This document shows positions 7,537-15,253 of a DNA stretch of 61,595 nt, one piece after another (the stretch's first letter is position 1; each line of letters begins with the position of its first letter). A program made the position numbers and the translations under genes. Under the pieces are notes generated by a model. It did no database searches. It saw only the letters and a list, made by a program, of their open reading frames with translations, and had not been told where the DNA came from. The stretch comes from Nocardioides luteus (GTDB taxonomy: Bacteria > Actinomycetota > Actinomycetes > Propionibacteriales > Nocardioidaceae), in contig NZ_BMRK01000024.1 of the NCBI RefSeq assembly GCF_014648595.1, positions 1-61,595 of the forward strand, written 5' to 3'.

Positions 7537-7607
7537 GCGGATGTAGCTCAATGGTAGAGCCTCAGTCTTCCAAACTGATTACGCGGGTTCGATTCCCGTC
7601 ATCCGCT
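7537..7607 (+). tRNA. tRNA-Gly (anticodon UCC)
   Basis: A 71-nt cloverleaf. The acceptor GCGGATG pairs with CATCCGC, the D-arm is GCTCAATGGTAGAGC, and the anticodon arm CAGTC-TTCCAAA-CTG carries TCC. The T-arm is GCGGG-TTCGATT-CCCGT. The CCA end is encoded (7608-7610). Confidence 0.95.
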
Positions 7608-7645
7608 CCAAGTGCCATTCCCGCTGATTGGGGAGGGGCCCTTGA

Positions 7646-7718
7646 CGGGGCGTAGCGTAGTGGCTAGCGCGCCTGCTTTGGGAGCAGGAGACCGCAGGTT
7701 CGAGTCCTGTCGCCCCGA
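7646..7718 (+). tRNA. tRNA-Pro (anticodon UGG)
   Basis: The acceptor CGGGGCG pairs with CGCCCCG. The anticodon arm CCTGC-TTTGGGA-GCAGG carries TGG, and the T-arm is GCAGG-TTCGAGT-CCTGT. Discriminator A is followed by CAT, so CCA is not fully encoded. It lies 36 nt behind tRNA-Gly and 69 nt before tig. Confidence 0.94.
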
Positions 7719-7787
7719 CATCTCCCTCGAATTTTTACAGCCCTGCACGCGACACCATTCTCAGAAACAAACGACAGGAGACACCCT

Positions 7788-9185
7788 GTGAAGAGCGCCG
7801 TCGAGACGTTGAGCCCGACCCGGGCCAAGCTGACCGTCGAGGTGCCCTTCGAGGAGCTCAAGCCGAGCCTCGACGCGGCGTACAAGCAGATCGCCCAGCA
7901 GATCAACGTCCCCGGCTTCCGCCGTGGCAAGGTCCCGCCCCAGGTGATCGACAAGCAGGTCGGCCGCGGTGCGGTGCTCTCCGAGGCGGTCAACAACGTC
8001 CTCCCGGAGAAGTACTTCGAGGCCCTCCAGGAGAACTCGCTCGAGCCGCTCGCGCAGCCCGAGATCGAGGTCACCAAGCTGGAGGACAACGAGGCGCTGG
8101 AGTTCACCGCCGAGGTCGACGTGAAGCCCGAGATCACGCTGCCCGACTACGAGGGCATCGAGGCCAAGGTCGACGACATCGAGCTCACCGACGCGGACGT
8201 CGAGGAGCAGATCCAGGCGATGCGTGAGCGCTTCGGCACCCTCAAGGACGTCGAGCGCGCCGCCGCCGACGGTGACTTCGTGGTCATCGACCTGAAGGCC
8301 ACCAAGGACGGCGAGGACGTCGAGGGCGCTGAGGCCGTCGGCATGAGCTACCAGGTCGGCAAGGGCGGCATGCTCGACGGTCTCGACGAGGCCATCACCG
8401 GCCTGTCGGCCGGCGAGGCCACCGACTTCAAGAGCACCCTCGTCGGCGGTGAGCTGGTCGGCCAGGAGGTCGACGTCAACGTCGCCGTCAACCAGGTTCA
8501 GGAGCAGGAGCTCCCGGAGTACGACGACGACTTCGCGCAGCTCGCCAGCGAGTTCGACACGGTCAAGGAGCTCGAGGAGGACGTTCGCGCCCGCCTCGGC
8601 AACGGCAAGCGCCTCGAGCAGGCCGCTGCCGCCCGTGACGCCGTCCTCGAGGCCCTCCTCGAGAAGGTCGAGATCCCGCTGCCGGAGACGATCGTCGCCG
8701 ACGAGCTCAACGCGCGTCGCCAGGGCATCGAGCAGCAGCTCGGCATGGCCGGCCTCACCTTCGACAAGTACCTCGAGGACGAGGGCCAGACGATCGAGGA
8801 GTTCGAGGCCGACCTCGAGCGCCGCGTTCGTGACGCCGTCGCCGCTCAGCTGATCCTCGACCAGATCGCCAAGGAGAAGGAGATCGGGGTCGAGCAGCAG
8901 GAGCTGACCGAGCACATGATGCGCCGTGCGCAGCAGTCCGGTCAGGACCCGCAGGAGTTCGTCAACCACATGCTCGAGCACAACCACGTGCCCGAGCTGG
9001 TCCAGGAGATCCTGCGCGGCAAGGCGCTCGCCCAGCTGGTCGAGGCCGCCAAGGTCACCGACGAGTCCGGCAACCACGTCGAGCTGAAGAACCTGCGCCC
9101 CGACGGCACCATCGGTGAGGACGAGCCCGAGGCTGACGCCGAAGCCGCCGACGCCGAGGCCGCCGACGAGAAGGCCGACGCCTGA
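7788..9185 (+). CDS. tig: trigger factor
   Basis: A 465-residue ribosome-associated chaperone and peptidyl-prolyl isomerase acting on nascent chains. The N-terminal ribosome-docking signature GFRRGKVPP is at about residue 44. The FKBP-type PPIase domain spans about 150-240 (DFVVIDLKAT, SYQVGKGGMLDGLDEAITGL), followed by the helical C-terminal arms. The end is an acidic Ala/Glu/Asp tail, as in other actinobacteria. The start is GTG, behind a CAGGAGA site. tig sits upstream of clpP1P2X, the conserved protein-quality-control neighbourhood, but is separated from it by two unrelated genes and ends with its own strong terminator. Confidence 0.97.
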   Translation: MKSAVETLSPTRAKLTVEVPFEELKPSLDAAYKQIAQQINVPGFRRGKVPPQVIDKQVGRGAVLSEAVNNVLPEKYFEALQENSLEPLAQPEIEVTKLEDNEALEFTAEVDVKPEITLPDYEGIEAKVDDIELTDADVEEQIQAMRERFGTLKDVERAAADGDFVVIDLKATKDGEDVEGAEAVGMSYQVGKGGMLDGLDEAITGLSAGEATDFKSTLVGGELVGQEVDVNVAVNQVQEQELPEYDDDFAQLASEFDTVKELEEDVRARLGNGKRLEQAAAARDAVLEALLEKVEIPLPETIVADELNARRQGIEQQLGMAGLTFDKYLEDEGQTIEEFEADLERRVRDAVAAQLILDQIAKEKEIGVEQQELTEHMMRRAQQSGQDPQEFVNHMLEHNHVPELVQEILRGKALAQLVEAAKVTDESGNHVELKNLRPDGTIGEDEPEADAEAADAEAADEKADA

Positions 9186-9202
9186 TCTGTCAGACGTACG
9201 TC

Positions 9203-9234
9203 ACAGCGCCCCTGCCGCACGGCAGGGGCGCTGT
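9203..9234. terminator. terminator behind tig
   Basis: A perfect 14-bp stem (9203-9216 with 9221-9234) around GCAC, followed by TCGTCTTCTC. It serves tig and probably the convergent zinc-ribbon gene. Confidence 0.85.
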
Positions 9235-9269
9235 CGTCTTCTCTGCCGCCTTCTCCGAGGCGTGCGGTG

Positions 9270-10025
9270 TCACTGCGCGTCGTAGTTGTCCGTCGGGTCG
9301 CCGGAGACCTCCAGGTGCTTGGCCGCGCAGTCGGTCTTCGCCAGCCCCTGCTCGACGCACCACTCCAGCGCCGGCGCCGAGGTGTCGCTGGGGCGGGGGA
9401 CGACGACGGCGTACATCCCGGACTTCACGTACGAGCTGGGCCACTCGCCGGTGTCGAGCAGCAGCACGTCGGGATGGTCGGCCTTGATCCTCTGGTAGCG
9501 CGAGAGCGCCTGGTGCCAGTCGGCGTCGCCGCCGTCGCCGGCCCCGACCGCGGCGAGCTGCGGGATCCAGGTGCCGATCAGCCTGCTGGCGGCCTCGGTG
9601 TCGAGGCGGGAGATGCGCAGGAGCTGGTTCTCCGGCGGCGCGTCCGGGTCGATGGAGGCTTCGCTGACCGGTGCGCTGGGAGCGGGGCTCGGCGTCGGGC
9701 CCGCCTCGGACTGCTCGAGCCCCAGCCTGAGCCCGTCCTTGCCGAAGACGAAGCCGAGCACGCCGGCGACGATGACGAGCAGCGCGATCATCACCAGGAT
9801 CGGACCGGTGCGACTCCTACGCGCAGGCGGTGGCGGGGGTGCGTCGTCGAAGAAGAACGTCCGGGTGCGGTGCACGAGCTGCTCCTCGCCGATCTCGTCG
9901 ACGAAGAGCGGTCGGTGCTGCTCCGGCGGAGCCAGCAGCGGGGCACCGCAGCCGATGCAGTAGACGGCACCCGGCAGCACCGGATCGCCACACGACGGGC
10001 AGCCCTGATCCTTCTCGTCGCTCAC
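9270..10025 (-). CDS. zinc-ribbon membrane protein of unknown function
   Basis: 251 residues from GTG 10025. Immediately after the start is a double zinc knuckle, CPSCGDPVLPGAVYCIGCG (CxxC...CxxC, rubredoxin-like zinc ribbon). A Pro-rich, positively charged stretch (PPPPPARRSRTG) leads into one membrane segment (PILVMIALLVIVAGVLGFVFG). The remaining ~145 residues are predicted to be outside, rich in Ser/Pro near the membrane, with a pair of Cys near the end. A longer frame from 10079 exists but would prepend a Gly-rich non-conserved stretch. The fold of the outer domain is not recognised. Its position between tig and the clp genes is not known to me to imply a function. Confidence 0.7.
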   Translation of the reverse strand: MSDEKDQGCPSCGDPVLPGAVYCIGCGAPLLAPPEQHRPLFVDEIGEEQLVHRTRTFFFDDAPPPPPARRSRTGPILVMIALLVIVAGVLGFVFGKDGLRLGLEQSEAGPTPSPAPSAPVSEASIDPDAPPENQLLRISRLDTEAASRLIGTWIPQLAAVGAGDGGDADWHQALSRYQRIKADHPDVLLLDTGEWPSSYVKSGMYAVVVPRPSDTSAPALEWCVEQGLAKTDCAAKHLEVSGDPTDNYDAQ

Positions 10026-10221
10026 CGCGCCGCCACCCCCTCCCCGTCCGGCGATCACTGCGAAGGTCGCGATCGTCACGCACCACCAGTAACAACAGCA
10101 TCACCCACACCATACCTGCGAGTGAACGCAAACGTACGGAATCTTCGGGCCGACCTGTGAAGTGAGACACGTGTCCGACGGCTCGTCGGCACAGTTCGGT
10201 GTGCCACCGGGGTGCAGGCTC

Positions 10222-10227
10222 TACGCT
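10222..10227 (+). promoter_or_regulatory. -10 box TACGCT, leaderless start
   Basis: TACGCT is followed by 6 nt and GTG 10234. It supports the shorter start for the hydrolase-like gene. Confidence 0.5.
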
Positions 10228-10233
10228 TCCAGC

Positions 10234-11217
10234 GTGAGCTCCAGCCCCGAGACCGTCCGTGCCGTGGTCCTCAACGTCGAGGACGACCCGGTCGACCCCG
10301 AGAGCCGTGACGAGCTCGACCGTGGGCCAGGCAGGGTGGCCGGTCTCGTCGGCCTGGCCAAGCTCGCCTGGCGGATCACCGCCTTCGCGAGGCGCCCGCT
10401 CGCGGTGCCGTTCGCGCTCGCGACCCCGATCGTCCGCGGCGTCGTCTCGACGGAGTCCGACCCCGACGTCGCCATCCGTCACGAGGGCCGCGCGGTCAGC
10501 GCTGAGGAGTGGGCCGGCGCCCAGCCCGCCGGGACGAGCCCCCGGGTGCTCGTCCTGATCCCGCCGGCCGGCAAGGACGAGAAGGTCTGGGAGGAGGGCA
10601 CCCGGACGACCGGCGCCACCTACGCCGCCCGCCTGGCCGAGCTGCTCGGCTGGATGCCGTTGCACGTGCACGTCTCGCCGGGCAGCAGGTCGGTGCCCGC
10701 CGCGGTGGCGCTCAGCAGCCGCATCCAGGAGTGCGTGGACGCCCTGCCGGGATCGCCGCGCATCGTCCTGGTCGGGTACGCCGGTGGTGGCCTTGTCGCG
10801 CGCAACGCGCTCGGGGTGGCCACCTCGGGCGCACGGCCCTGGACGGCGTACGTCTCCGAGCTGATCGCCCTCGGCACGACCCCCTACGCGGTCACCTCCG
10901 CACCGGTCTCGAGCGGCGTCGGCAAGCAGCTCGACGAGCATCTCGCGGGCATCGCCGTGGTCGGCGCCGACGAGGCGATGCTGCCGCCGCGTCCGGACGT
11001 GGACTACCTGCTGGTCACCGACAAGTCGACCTCCCGGCCCAACCGGGTCGGGCGTCTCTTCGGGGAGATGCTGTGGTGGCGGCACAAGACGCCGCTGCGC
11101 TCGCGACGGGTCCGCGATCTCTTCCCGACCGCGGAGCGCTTCACCCTGTCGACCGCCGAGGCACCGCTGTCGAACCACCCGGCCGTGCACGACGCCCTGC
11201 TGCGCTGGCTCGCCTGA
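10234..11217 (+). CDS. alpha/beta-hydrolase-fold protein lacking the nucleophile serine
   Basis: 327 residues from GTG 10234 (an upstream GTG at 10162 is possible but has no -10 box or ribosome-binding site). The middle reads like a lipase/PGAP1-type alpha/beta hydrolase: [15 protein letters not shown], then [19 protein letters not shown], where the strand-turn-helix elbow should contain G-x-S-x-G. Here the elbow is G-Y-A-G-G, with Ala in place of the nucleophile Ser. A C-terminal His ([15 protein letters not shown]) is at the expected place. It may be an inactive, binding-only member. It lies 119 bp upstream of clpP1, which has its own promoter. Confidence 0.65.
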   Translation: MSSSPETVRAVVLNVEDDPVDPESRDELDRGPGRVAGLVGLAKLAWRITAFARRPLAVPFALATPIVRGVVSTESDPDVAIRHEGRAVSAEEWAGAQPAGTSPRVLVLIPPAGKDEKVWEEGTRTTGATYAARLAELLGWMPLHVHVSPGSRSVPAAVALSSRIQECVDALPGSPRIVLVGYAGGGLVARNALGVATSGARPWTAYVSELIALGTTPYAVTSAPVSSGVGKQLDEHLAGIAVVGADEAMLPPRPDVDYLLVTDKSTSRPNRVGRLFGEMLWWRHKTPLRSRRVRDLFPTAERFTLSTAEAPLSNHPAVHDALLRWLA

Positions 11218-11323
11218 CCCCAGGGTGGACTGCGAGCGGACCGCGGGCGCCTGAGCGGGCGCCGTGGAATACGCCGTCGGCGAACAATGGCACACCTGCC
11301 GTGGATCGACTGGATGTGGCGGC

Positions 11324-11329
11324 TAGTGT
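11324..11329 (+). promoter_or_regulatory. -10 box TAGTGT, leaderless start of clpP1
   Basis: TAGTGT lies 7 nt before GTG 11337. No Shine-Dalgarno sequence is present. Confidence 0.5.
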
Positions 11330-11336
11330 CGATCCT

Positions 11337-12005
11337 GTGAACATCGACTCCAGCGCGGCTGACGCTCACGCCGGTGCCCCAGGGCTCTCCCCGAGCCTGG
11401 GCGGCAACGGCGGTGGTCTGAGCCTTCTCGACGACAACATCTACAACCGACTGCTGCGGGAGCGCATCGTCTTCCTCGGCTCCGAGGTCCGCGACCAGAA
11501 CGCGAACGCGATCTGCGCGCAGCTCCTGCTGCTCTCCGCGGAGGACCCCGAGGCTGACATCTTCCTTCACATCAACAGCCCCGGTGGCTCCGTGGATGCC
11601 GGCATGGCCATCTACGACACGATGAACTACATCCCCAACGACGTCGCCACCGTCGGCATGGGCCTGGCAGCCTCGATGGGCCAGTTCCTGCTCTGCGCCG
11701 GCGCGAAGGGCAAGCGCTACGCGCTCCCGCACGCGCGGATCATGATGCATCAGCCCTCCTCGGGCATGGGCGGTTCGGCCTCCGACATCAAGATCCAGGC
11801 CCAGCAGTCCCTGCACATCAAGAAGGTGCTGCTCGACCTGATCAGCGAACACACCGGCCAGAGCGTCGATCAGGTGACTGCCGACGCCGACCGTGACCGC
11901 TGGTTCACCGCGGCCGAAGCGCTCGACTACGGCCTGGTCGACCAGGTCATCAAGAGCGCGAAGGAAGCCTCCGACGAGGGCCGCCCCGCCCACAAGAAGG
12001 ACTGA
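11337..12005 (+). CDS. clpP1: ATP-dependent Clp protease proteolytic subunit 1
   Basis: A 222-residue serine peptidase of the ClpP family. The triad is visible: Ser113 in GLAASMGQ, His138 in IMMHQP and Asp187 in ADRDRWF. In actinobacteria ClpP1 and ClpP2 form a mixed two-ring tetradecamer that degrades proteins delivered by ClpX or ClpC. The N-terminal ~30 residues (Ser/Gly-rich) are longer than in proteobacterial ClpP. GTG 11337 is chosen because a -10 box ends 7 nt before it. clpP2 begins 4 nt after the stop, so the two subunits are cotranscribed. Confidence 0.96.
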   Translation: MNIDSSAADAHAGAPGLSPSLGGNGGGLSLLDDNIYNRLLRERIVFLGSEVRDQNANAICAQLLLLSAEDPEADIFLHINSPGGSVDAGMAIYDTMNYIPNDVATVGMGLAASMGQFLLCAGAKGKRYALPHARIMMHQPSSGMGGSASDIKIQAQQSLHIKKVLLDLISEHTGQSVDQVTADADRDRWFTAAEALDYGLVDQVIKSAKEASDEGRPAHKKD

Positions 12006-12009
12006 GGAC

Positions 12010-12615
12010 ATGAACTACTACATCCCGCAGTGGGAGGAGCGTACGTCGTACGGCGTCCGCCGCATCGACCCCTACGCCAAGCTCTTCGAGGACCGGATCA
12101 TCTACCTGGGCACCCCGATCAGCGACGACGTCGCGAACGCGGTCATCGCCCAGCTGCTCTGCCTGCAGTCGATGAACCCGGACCAGGACATCTCGATCTA
12201 CATCAACAGCCCCGGCGGCTCGTTCACGGCCTGCACCGCGATCTACGACACGATGCAGTTCATCAAGCCGGACGTGCAGACCGTGTGCATCGGTCAGGCC
12301 GCCTCGGCCGCCGCGATCCTGCTCGGCGCGGGTGCCCACGGGAAGCGGATGGCGCTGCCCAACAGCCGCATCCTGATCCACCAGCCCTACACCGAGGGCA
12401 CCTTCGGCCAGACCTCGGACATCGAGATCCAGGCCAACGAGATCCTGCGGATGCGCGAGCTGCTCGAGAAGATGATCGCCGACCACAGCGGCAAGTCGAT
12501 GGACGAGGTCAGCAAGGACATCGAGCGCGACAAGATCCTCACCGCCGAGCAGGCGGTGGAGTACGGCCTGATCGACTCCGTCCTCGAGTCGCTCAAGACG
12601 CCGCAGCTCGTTTGA
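12010..12615 (+). CDS. clpP2: ATP-dependent Clp protease proteolytic subunit 2
   Basis: 201 residues. The triad is Ser99 in GQAASAAA, His124 in ILIHQP and Asp174 in IERDKIL. Together with ClpP1 it forms the hetero-tetradecameric protease chamber. A GAGG ribosome-binding site overlaps the clpP1 stop, with ATG 12010 three nt downstream, indicating translational coupling. A GC-rich hairpin (12624-12660) follows, so clpX is probably expressed in part from its own promoter. Confidence 0.96.
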   Translation: MNYYIPQWEERTSYGVRRIDPYAKLFEDRIIYLGTPISDDVANAVIAQLLCLQSMNPDQDISIYINSPGGSFTACTAIYDTMQFIKPDVQTVCIGQAASAAAILLGAGAHGKRMALPNSRILIHQPYTEGTFGQTSDIEIQANEILRMRELLEKMIADHSGKSMDEVSKDIERDKILTAEQAVEYGLIDSVLESLKTPQLV

Positions 12616-12623
12616 CCTTCGGG

Positions 12624-12660
12624 CCCCGCGCCGCTCCCACACTGGAGGCGCGGCGCGGGG
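12624..12660. terminator. GC-rich hairpin between clpP2 and clpX
   Basis: A perfect 11-bp stem, CCCCGCGCCGC (12624-12634) with its complement at 12650-12660, and a 15-nt loop. There is no clear U tract, so attenuation rather than full termination is possible. Confidence 0.55.
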
Positions 12661-12716
12661 TACCGTCAGTAACTATTCGGACCTAGCAGCACCTAGTCGG
12701 GGAAGGAAGGCCACGC

Positions 12717-14009
12717 GTGGCACGCATCGGCGACGGAGGTGACCTGCTGAAGTGCTCCTTCTGCGGGAAGAGCCAGAAGCAGGTCAAGAAGCTCATCGCG
12801 GGTCCCGGCGTCTACATCTGTGACGAGTGCATCGACCTCTGCAACGAGATCATCGAGGAGGAGCTCAACGAGGGCTCCGAGGTGGAGATCGCCGATCTCC
12901 CCAAGCCGAAGGAGATCTTCGACTTCCTCAACTCCTACGTGATCGGCCAGGAGCAGGCGAAGAAGTCGCTCGCCGTGGCGGTCTACAACCACTACAAGCG
13001 CGTCCAGGCCGGTCTGCAGCCCGGCGGCCCGCAGGGCCCCGGCAAGCACGCCAAGGAGGAGCAGGTCGAGGTCGCCAAGTCCAACATCTTGGTGATCGGC
13101 CCCACCGGCTGCGGCAAGACCTATCTCGCGCAGACCCTGGCTCGGATGCTCAACGTCCCGTTCGCGATCGCCGACGCCACCGCGCTGACGGAGGCCGGCT
13201 ACGTCGGTGAGGACGTCGAGAACATCCTCCTCAAGCTGATCCAGGCCGCTGACTACGACGTCAAGAAGGCCGAGACCGGCATCATCTACATCGACGAGAT
13301 CGACAAGGTGGCCCGCAAGGCGGAGAACCCCTCGATCACTCGCGACGTCTCCGGTGAGGGCGTGCAGCAGGCGCTGCTGAAGATCATCGAGGGCACCACC
13401 GCCTCGGTGCCGCCGCAGGGCGGCCGCAAGCACCCGCACCAGGAGTTCATCCAGATCGACACCACCAACATCCTCTTCGTGGTGGGTGGCGCCTTCGCCG
13501 GTCTGGAGCACATCATCGAGCAGCGGGTCGGCAAGAAGACCCTCGGCTTCACCGCCGAGGTCCGCGGCAAGGCCGAGAAGGAGGCCGAGGACCTGCTCAA
13601 GCTGGTCCGCCCCGAGGACCTCACCAAGTTCGGCCTGATCCCGGAGTTCATCGGTCGTCTGCCGCTGATCGCGAGCGTCGAGAAGCTCGACCAGACGGCC
13701 CTGGTGAAGATCCTGACCGAGCCGCGCAACGCTCTGGTGAAGCAATACCAGAAGCTCTTCGACCTCGACGGTGTCGTCCTCGAGTTCACCGAGGACGCCG
13801 TCACCGCGATCGCCGACAAGGCGCTCGAGCGGGGCACCGGCGCCCGAGGTCTGCGAGCCATCATCGAAGAGGTGCTCCTCTACGTGATGTACGACGTCCC
13901 CTCCCGCGGTGACGTCGGCAAGGTGATCGTCACCCGCGAGGTGGTCGAGGACGGCGAGATGCCGACCCTCGTCACGCGCGAGAAGGAAGCCAAGAAGAAG
14001 TCGGCCTAG
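12717..14009 (+). CDS. clpX: ATP-dependent Clp protease ATP-binding subunit ClpX
   Basis: A 430-residue AAA+ unfoldase feeding ClpP1P2. The N-terminal zinc-binding domain has four cysteines (CSFCG ... CDECIDLC). Walker A is GPTGCGKT (about residue 125) and Walker B is IIYIDEIDK. The substrate-gripping pore loop is GYVGEDVE and the second pore loop is around [10 protein letters not shown]. The GTG start at 12717 is preceded by GGAAGGAAGG. The length is normal. It lies about 100 bp behind clpP2 in the classic clpP-clpX order. Confidence 0.97.
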   Translation: MARIGDGGDLLKCSFCGKSQKQVKKLIAGPGVYICDECIDLCNEIIEEELNEGSEVEIADLPKPKEIFDFLNSYVIGQEQAKKSLAVAVYNHYKRVQAGLQPGGPQGPGKHAKEEQVEVAKSNILVIGPTGCGKTYLAQTLARMLNVPFAIADATALTEAGYVGEDVENILLKLIQAADYDVKKAETGIIYIDEIDKVARKAENPSITRDVSGEGVQQALLKIIEGTTASVPPQGGRKHPHQEFIQIDTTNILFVVGGAFAGLEHIIEQRVGKKTLGFTAEVRGKAEKEAEDLLKLVRPEDLTKFGLIPEFIGRLPLIASVEKLDQTALVKILTEPRNALVKQYQKLFDLDGVVLEFTEDAVTAIADKALERGTGARGLRAIIEEVLLYVMYDVPSRGDVGKVIVTREVVEDGEMPTLVTREKEAKKKSA

Positions 14010-14028
14010 TCCGTTTGGGCTATTTTCC

Positions 14029-14054
14029 CCGACCCGGCGCATGGCGGGTCGGGC
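14029..14054. terminator. weak hairpin behind clpX
   Basis: A 9-bp stem (14029-14037 with 14046-14054) and 8-nt loop, starting 20 nt after the clpX stop and preceded, not followed, by a T-run. A possible terminator. Confidence 0.4.
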
Positions 14055-14125
14055 GGTCGGACACAATACGCACTGATGATCATCTGTACCTTTCCAGCTC
14101 CGTCACTCGGTAGGGAAGTGGGCAC

Positions 14126-15082
14126 GTGAGGTTCCAGAGGGGCCCCGTCATGGCCTACGCCGCCGTAGTGCTCATCGGCCTGCTCGTGATCATCCAGACC
14201 CTCAGTCCTGACACCTCCGCGCTGCACCGAGTGCCGCGTACGCTCGCGGGCCAGGCCGACTTCACGGTGATCCCGCCGGCGCCCGACCCGGACGTCTCCG
14301 GGGTCTCCACGATCCCCAGCACCTCGCCCTCCACTGAGGTGGAGCGCGACCGCGACGAGCCCGCCGAGCCGGAGCGGAAGAAGGGCGAGAAGCCCGACCC
14401 GAAGCCGTCGGCGCCGGCGGGGGAGCAGCCGGACGCGCCGCCCTCGCAGCAGCCGGAGGAGCCGCCTGTCGACCCCGGCGAGGGGGAGGACGAGGTGACC
14501 CCGCCAGCGCTGGTGCCGCCCGTGGGGCCGATCCCCGGCATCATGGGGCCGCTGCTGTGGCCGTTCGTGGCCGAGGAGGACGCCCGCCCCGTCGACGAGG
14601 CCGTGCCGATGTTCCTGAGACAGCTGATCGCGGCCGACGCCGGTGTCCCAGTCGATGCCCTTCCGCTCGAGGTGCCGCCCAAGACCGAGCGGGAGACCGA
14701 CCAGCGCACCGAAGAGCCCGAGCAGCCTGAGAAGGACGTCCCGGCGCGGGAGACCGAGGCCGAGAAGATCCTCGAGGACGCCTGCCAGCTCACCGCCGCC
14801 ATCGCCGAGGGCGTGCAGACGCTCCCTGGGGCCGAGGACGGGGCCGGGGCCGAGGAGGGGGCCGTGGGTGGCAAGCGCAAGCCAGAGGCCACGCCGGAAT
14901 GCGCTCAGGCGTGCGCTGAGCCCAAGACCCCGGTAGGGTCGTCGCCCGCAGCCGACCCCGAGGTCTCCACCGATCCTGCTGCGCCCTCCGATGACGCGTC
15001 CGCGGAGGCGCCGAAGCCGGAGCAGGAGCCGAAGGACGGCAGCAAGGACGAGAAGACGTGCGCCGAGAAGTCGGTGCAGTAG
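14126..15082 (+). CDS. membrane-anchored Pro/Glu-rich protein of unknown function
   Basis: 318 residues. One N-terminal hydrophobic segment (AYAAVVLIGLLVIIQTL, residues ~10-26) is followed by a long, very acidic, Pro/Glu/Ala-rich exterior. A small ordered patch (PGIMGPLLWPFVAEED ... MFLRQLIAADAGVPVDALPLEVP) lies near residues 130-190. Four cysteines sit in the C-terminal half (two of them as ECAQAC), possibly disulphide-bonded. The GTG start at 14126 has AGGGAAG 7 nt upstream. Base composition is like its neighbours. I recognise no family. It is separated from valS by a bidirectional terminator. Confidence 0.65.
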   Translation: MRFQRGPVMAYAAVVLIGLLVIIQTLSPDTSALHRVPRTLAGQADFTVIPPAPDPDVSGVSTIPSTSPSTEVERDRDEPAEPERKKGEKPDPKPSAPAGEQPDAPPSQQPEEPPVDPGEGEDEVTPPALVPPVGPIPGIMGPLLWPFVAEEDARPVDEAVPMFLRQLIAADAGVPVDALPLEVPPKTERETDQRTEEPEQPEKDVPARETEAEKILEDACQLTAAIAEGVQTLPGAEDGAGAEEGAVGGKRKPEATPECAQACAEPKTPVGSSPAADPEVSTDPAAPSDDASAEAPKPEQEPKDGSKDEKTCAEKSVQ

Positions 15083-15171
15083 AGATCACTCAGAAGGCGA
15101 CCCGCACCACGCCGGAGTGACCGGCCGAGCGATTCCCACCCCCGGGCGTTGGGCCGGAGAGTGAGGGACGA

Positions 15172-15208
15172 AGCAGGCCCCGGACCGCCTCGCGGTCCGG
15201 GGCCTGCT
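15172..15208. terminator. bidirectional terminator between the 14126 gene and valS
   Basis: A perfect 17-bp GC-rich stem (15172-15188 with 15192-15208) around a 3-nt loop, placed between two convergent genes. Confidence 0.8.
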
Positions 15209-15253
15209 CCGTCGTTCAGACTGCCGTTCAGACTGTCGTTCCGGCGCTGTCGG

